From Methanomassiliicoccus sp. (GTDB taxonomy: Archaea > Thermoplasmatota > Thermoplasmata > Methanomassiliicoccales > Methanomassiliicoccaceae), in contig JAEILR010000020.1 in the NCBI GenBank assembly GCA_016109435.1, positions 186,001-250,000 on the forward strand: 64,000 bases of DNA, written 5' to 3'. The notes beneath the pieces were generated by a model. The model was not told the origin of the DNA, made no database searches, and saw only the letters and a program-made list of their open reading frames with translations. Positions 61,755-64,000 of the stretch are shown one piece after another (within the stretch, counting starts at the first letter, position 1; every line of letters starts with the position of its first letter). The position numbers and the translations under genes were made by a program.

Positions 61755-62489
61755 TTATAATCTGAGGCCCTCAAGAGATGCCAAACTTCCGAGGGGGAGG
61801 AGCCCGATGTCGCTGCACGCGAAAATCTCCGCCTTCCGAATATCGAGGTCCTTCAGGATGGGGGAGAGGCAGTCGGAGGAGGAGACGCCCATGAGGTCCG
61901 TCCCCGAGGCAAGAGGGCTGTAGGCGGGCAGGACCAAGACCCTCTCCTCTCGGAGCAGGACGTGACAGGGCATCTTCAGGTAGGCGCCGACCCGGTCCAC
62001 GATCTTGATGGACGGGTGCTCGTGCCCCATCACCAGCGGGCGGTCGGCGCAGGGCAGGTGACCATGGACGAACGTTATCCCGTCGGCTCGATACTGCCCC
62101 ACCACCGGCACCTGCAGCGGGGAAACGATGTTCTCCAGGTAATTATCGTGGTTGCCCTTGACCAGGACCACGTCCACCCGGTCCGACACGCTGTCCAGCA
62201 CCGAGCGGACGTCCCTCATCTCCTGCCCCAGGTTGCGGCTGAACTCGTGCTTCAGGTCCCCGAGCACGACCAGCCGGTCCGGCTCGTAGCGATCGATGAG
62301 GCGGGACAGGGATTCCTTCACCGTCCTGGTCTGCACCCGGGGGATGTGTATCCCTTCGGCCTCCAGCGCGGACTCGTAGCCGATGTGGAGGTCGGCGACC
62401 ACCACCGTCCTCTCCTCCGGCAGGTGAAGACAGAGATCAGAGGATATTACCACGCCCTCCATCACCTCGATCTCGTCCGTTCCGACCAC
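61755..62489 (-). CDS. Metallophosphoesterase (ICC-like)
   Basis: This is a calcineurin-like phosphoesterase of up to 244 residues with the metal motifs VVADLHIGYE (D-x-H), LVVLGDLKHEF (GD), VLVKGNHDNYL (GNHD), FVHGHLP and VMGHEHPSIKI (GHxH). Archaeal members of this subgroup are often encoded near helicases and may be nucleases or phosphodiesterases; the substrate is unknown. The N-terminus is uncertain: GTG at 62489 or ATG at 62462 are possible. Confidence 0.85.
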   Translation of the reverse strand: MVGTDEIEVMEGVVISSDLCLHLPEERTVVVADLHIGYESALEAEGIHIPRVQTRTVKESLSRLIDRYEPDRLVVLGDLKHEFSRNLGQEMRDVRSVLDSVSDRVDVVLVKGNHDNYLENIVSPLQVPVVGQYRADGITFVHGHLPCADRPLVMGHEHPSIKIVDRVGAYLKMPCHVLLREERVLVLPAYSPLASGTDLMGVSSSDCLSPILKDLDIRKAEIFACSDIGLLPLGSLASLEGLRL

Positions 62490-62602
62490 GTCCCGCCCGT
62501 CTGGGCATCGTTTCCAACCGGGGAACGCTATTTCAACTTATTCCCGGGTCTTCGTTGACCCTCCCGAAAGATGTATGAACCCGAGCGGGCCTAGGCCGCG
62601 CC

Positions 62603-63379
62603 GTGATACGCCGGACGTTCCAGATCCTGCCCTCGATCGGAGGCGGCAAGGAGAGGAACCTGTGGAAGAGCGGAGTGGGGGACTGGGACGAGTTCCGCGG
62701 GCAGGCCAAGGTCAAGGGCATATCTCTGGAACGTAAGAACGGCCTGGACCTCGCCCTTGACCGGGCGGACACCTTCCTCGAGCGTGGCCGCACCGACTAT
62801 TTCTGCAAGATACTGCCCACGGTGGAGCACTGGCGGCTTTACGATCGGTTCCGCGCTGACACCGCCTTCCTGGACATCGAGACCGACGGCCGCTCCTCAT
62901 ACGCCAACATCACCGTGGTGGGCATCCATCGGAACGGGGAGAGCACCGCCCTGGTCCGGGGGCAGGACCTGACCGCCGCCGCGCTGAAGCAGGCGCTGGA
63001 CGGAGCGAAGATGCTCGTGACCTTCAACGGCTCCTCCTTCGACCTCCCCATTTTGGAATATCATTATCCCCTGTCGGTGCCCCGGGTCCCCCATTTCGAC
63101 CTTCGGCACGCATGCCGCAGGGTGGGACTAGAGGGCGGGCTGAAGTCGATAGAGAAGCAGATGGGGATGTGCCGGGCAAGGGAGGTCGAGTACGTCACCG
63201 GAGAGGAGGCGGTCTACCTGTGGAGAGCTTGGGAGAGGTCGGGGAGCAAGAACGCCCTGAAGCTTCTGAAGAGGTACAACGAAGAGGATACCGTCAATCT
63301 CCTGCCGATAGCAGAGCATGTATACGAAACGCTCAAGAACCGCATCGTGAATGGCAAAAGCGTGAGGGATGGCAGGTGA
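62603..63379 (+). CDS. RNase H-like (YprB-type) 3'-5' exonuclease-fold protein
   Basis: This 258-residue protein has a DEDD-type RNase H fold: AFLDIETDG (Asp/Glu), LVTFNGSSFDLPIL (Asp), FDLRHACRRVGLEGGLKSIEK and YNEEDTVNLLPIAEHV (Asp). It matches the YprB / RNase_H_2 family, likely acting on single-stranded DNA or RNA. It starts at GTG. Its stop overlaps the start of the DHH gene (GTGA), so the two are one operon and probably act in DNA or RNA processing together. Confidence 0.82.
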   Translation: MIRRTFQILPSIGGGKERNLWKSGVGDWDEFRGQAKVKGISLERKNGLDLALDRADTFLERGRTDYFCKILPTVEHWRLYDRFRADTAFLDIETDGRSSYANITVVGIHRNGESTALVRGQDLTAAALKQALDGAKMLVTFNGSSFDLPILEYHYPLSVPRVPHFDLRHACRRVGLEGGLKSIEKQMGMCRAREVEYVTGEEAVYLWRAWERSGSKNALKLLKRYNEEDTVNLLPIAEHVYETLKNRIVNGKSVRDGR

Positions 63380-64000
63380 CCCAGGTTCGCGATGTTAATG
63401 GCTTCGAGCGGTCGGCGGCAGCGGCCGCGGAGATCCTGGGTAAGAGCGCCTCGGTCCTGGTGATCGGCCACATCGACGCCGACGGCATCACCGCCACCTC
63501 CATCGCGGCGATGGCCCTCGACCGTAAGGGGATCGAGCGCTCCGTCCGATTCGTGAAGAAGCTGGACCAGGCAGAGATAGACCTCGCCGCGGCGTCCCCG
63601 GCGGAGAGGCTGTGGTTCGTTGACCTCGGGAGCGGGGCGCTGTCCCGCCTCGATCCCATGAGATGCGTGGTCAGCGATCACCACCGCATCGATCCCGCTG
63701 TCGAAGCCCCGTCGTGGAGGGGGCATGTCAACCCCCATCTGCACGGGATCGACGGGTCCTCGGAGGTCTCCGGGGCCGGGGTCACCTACCTGGTGGCTAA
63801 AATGATGGACGCCGCCAATGCCGACCTCTCGCCGCTGGCGGTGGTCGGCGCGATCGGCGATCTCCAGGATTCCGCGGAGAATCGCTTGTCGGGGTACAAC
63901 CGGACCATACTAGACGATGCGACCTCTCTCGACCTGGTCGCCGCGGAGAAGGACGTTCGGCTGTTCGGCCGCCAGACCCGGCCGGTGCATTCGCTGCTGC
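63376..64000 (+). CDS. DHH-family phosphoesterase, RecJ-like (cut by window end)
   Basis: The first 208 residues are present. The N-terminal DHH domain has VIGHIDADGITATSIAAMAL (motif I), WFVDLGSGAL, VVSDHHRIDP (the DHH motif) and VVGAIGDLQDS. Such archaeal proteins are RecJ-like exonucleases or cyclic-dinucleotide/oligonucleotide phosphodiesterases. It starts at GTG 63376 inside the last codons of the YprB-like gene. The C-terminal DHHA1 part lies outside the window. Confidence 0.85.
   Translation, partial: MTQVRDVNGFERSAAAAAEILGKSASVLVIGHIDADGITATSIAAMALDRKGIERSVRFVKKLDQAEIDLAAASPAERLWFVDLGSGALSRLDPMRCVVSDHHRIDPAVEAPSWRGHVNPHLHGIDGSSEVSGAGVTYLVAKMMDAANADLSPLAVVGAIGDLQDSAENRLSGYNRTILDDATSLDLVAAEKDVRLFGRQTRPVHSLL

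Overview
The window is about 64 kb of GC-rich archaeal DNA from a methylotrophic methanogen of the order Methanomassiliicoccales, probably close to Methanomassiliicoccus. The evidence is a complete MCR operon in the order B-D-G-A, two monomethylamine methyltransferase genes (mtmB) with in-frame amber codons, and a pyrrolysine (Pyl) operon whose PylS lacks the N-terminal domain. TATA-box promoters, many leaderless starts, frequent GTG/TTG starts and an archaeal-type RNase P RNA agree with this. No transposon, CRISPR array or rRNA was seen.

Layout. 0-7 kb: small zinc-finger proteins, tRNA-Leu(GAG), a histidine kinase, a CDF transporter, a flavoprotein oxidase, a MarC protein and the RNase P RNA gene. 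7-17 kb: three separate DUF835 proteins, an eIF2B-like protein, a ferredoxin, class II ribonucleotide reductase, TrpB2, a large HTH-STAND NTPase-TPR protein and a short exported protein made of eight IIPGIDPH repeats. 17-22 kb: a HAD phosphatase, RidA and a copper cluster (TRASH-domain regulator, CopA ATPase, YHS protein). 22-33 kb: a GlcD-like flavoprotein, then an MCR activation and maturation block (mmp3-mmp6-mmp5-mmp15-mmp17-mmp7, mcrC, atwA). 33-44.4 kb: methylamine island, with mtmC1-mtmB1 and pylT-pylS-pylB-pylC-pylD-ramA on the minus strand and mtmC2-mtmB2 plus an Rh-type ammonium channel on the plus strand. 44.5-47.5 kb: a winged-helix candidate regulator and small conserved genes. 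47.5-55 kb: mcrBDGA with a DUF2098 gene, then tfuA-ycaO and a divergent SAM methyltransferase. 55-61.6 kb: an Lrp regulator, a second RamA-like protein, a UroD-family protein, an MtbA-like CoM methyltransferase, a LigD-type polymerase domain and an orphan corrinoid protein. 61.7-64 kb: a metallophosphoesterase, a YprB-like nuclease and a DHH phosphoesterase cut by the window edge.

How it works together. MtmB uses pyrrolysine to move the methyl group of monomethylamine onto corrinoid protein MtmC, and the Rh channel probably handles the ammonium released. RamA re-reduces inactivated corrinoid. MtbA passes the methyl to coenzyme M and MCR makes methane. The mmp/mcrC/atwA genes are needed to activate MCR, and YcaO-TfuA install its thioglycine. 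Most of the path from methylamine to methane, including cofactor synthesis and enzyme repair, is therefore encoded in one region.

Most interesting signals: (i) a near-identical 17-bp operator, GGATGGATGSACCATCC, at the mcr promoter, an orphan corrinoid gene and the promoter of a DUF2111-type winged-helix gene, suggesting a regulon for methanogenesis; (ii) a perfect GAGCATGCTC palindrome in two promoters flanking the STAND NTPase, linking it to a DUF835 protein and the octapeptide-repeat protein; (iii) a 44-nt block identical in both mtmB genes that contains a hairpin just after the amber codon, although both genes also terminate at TAG.
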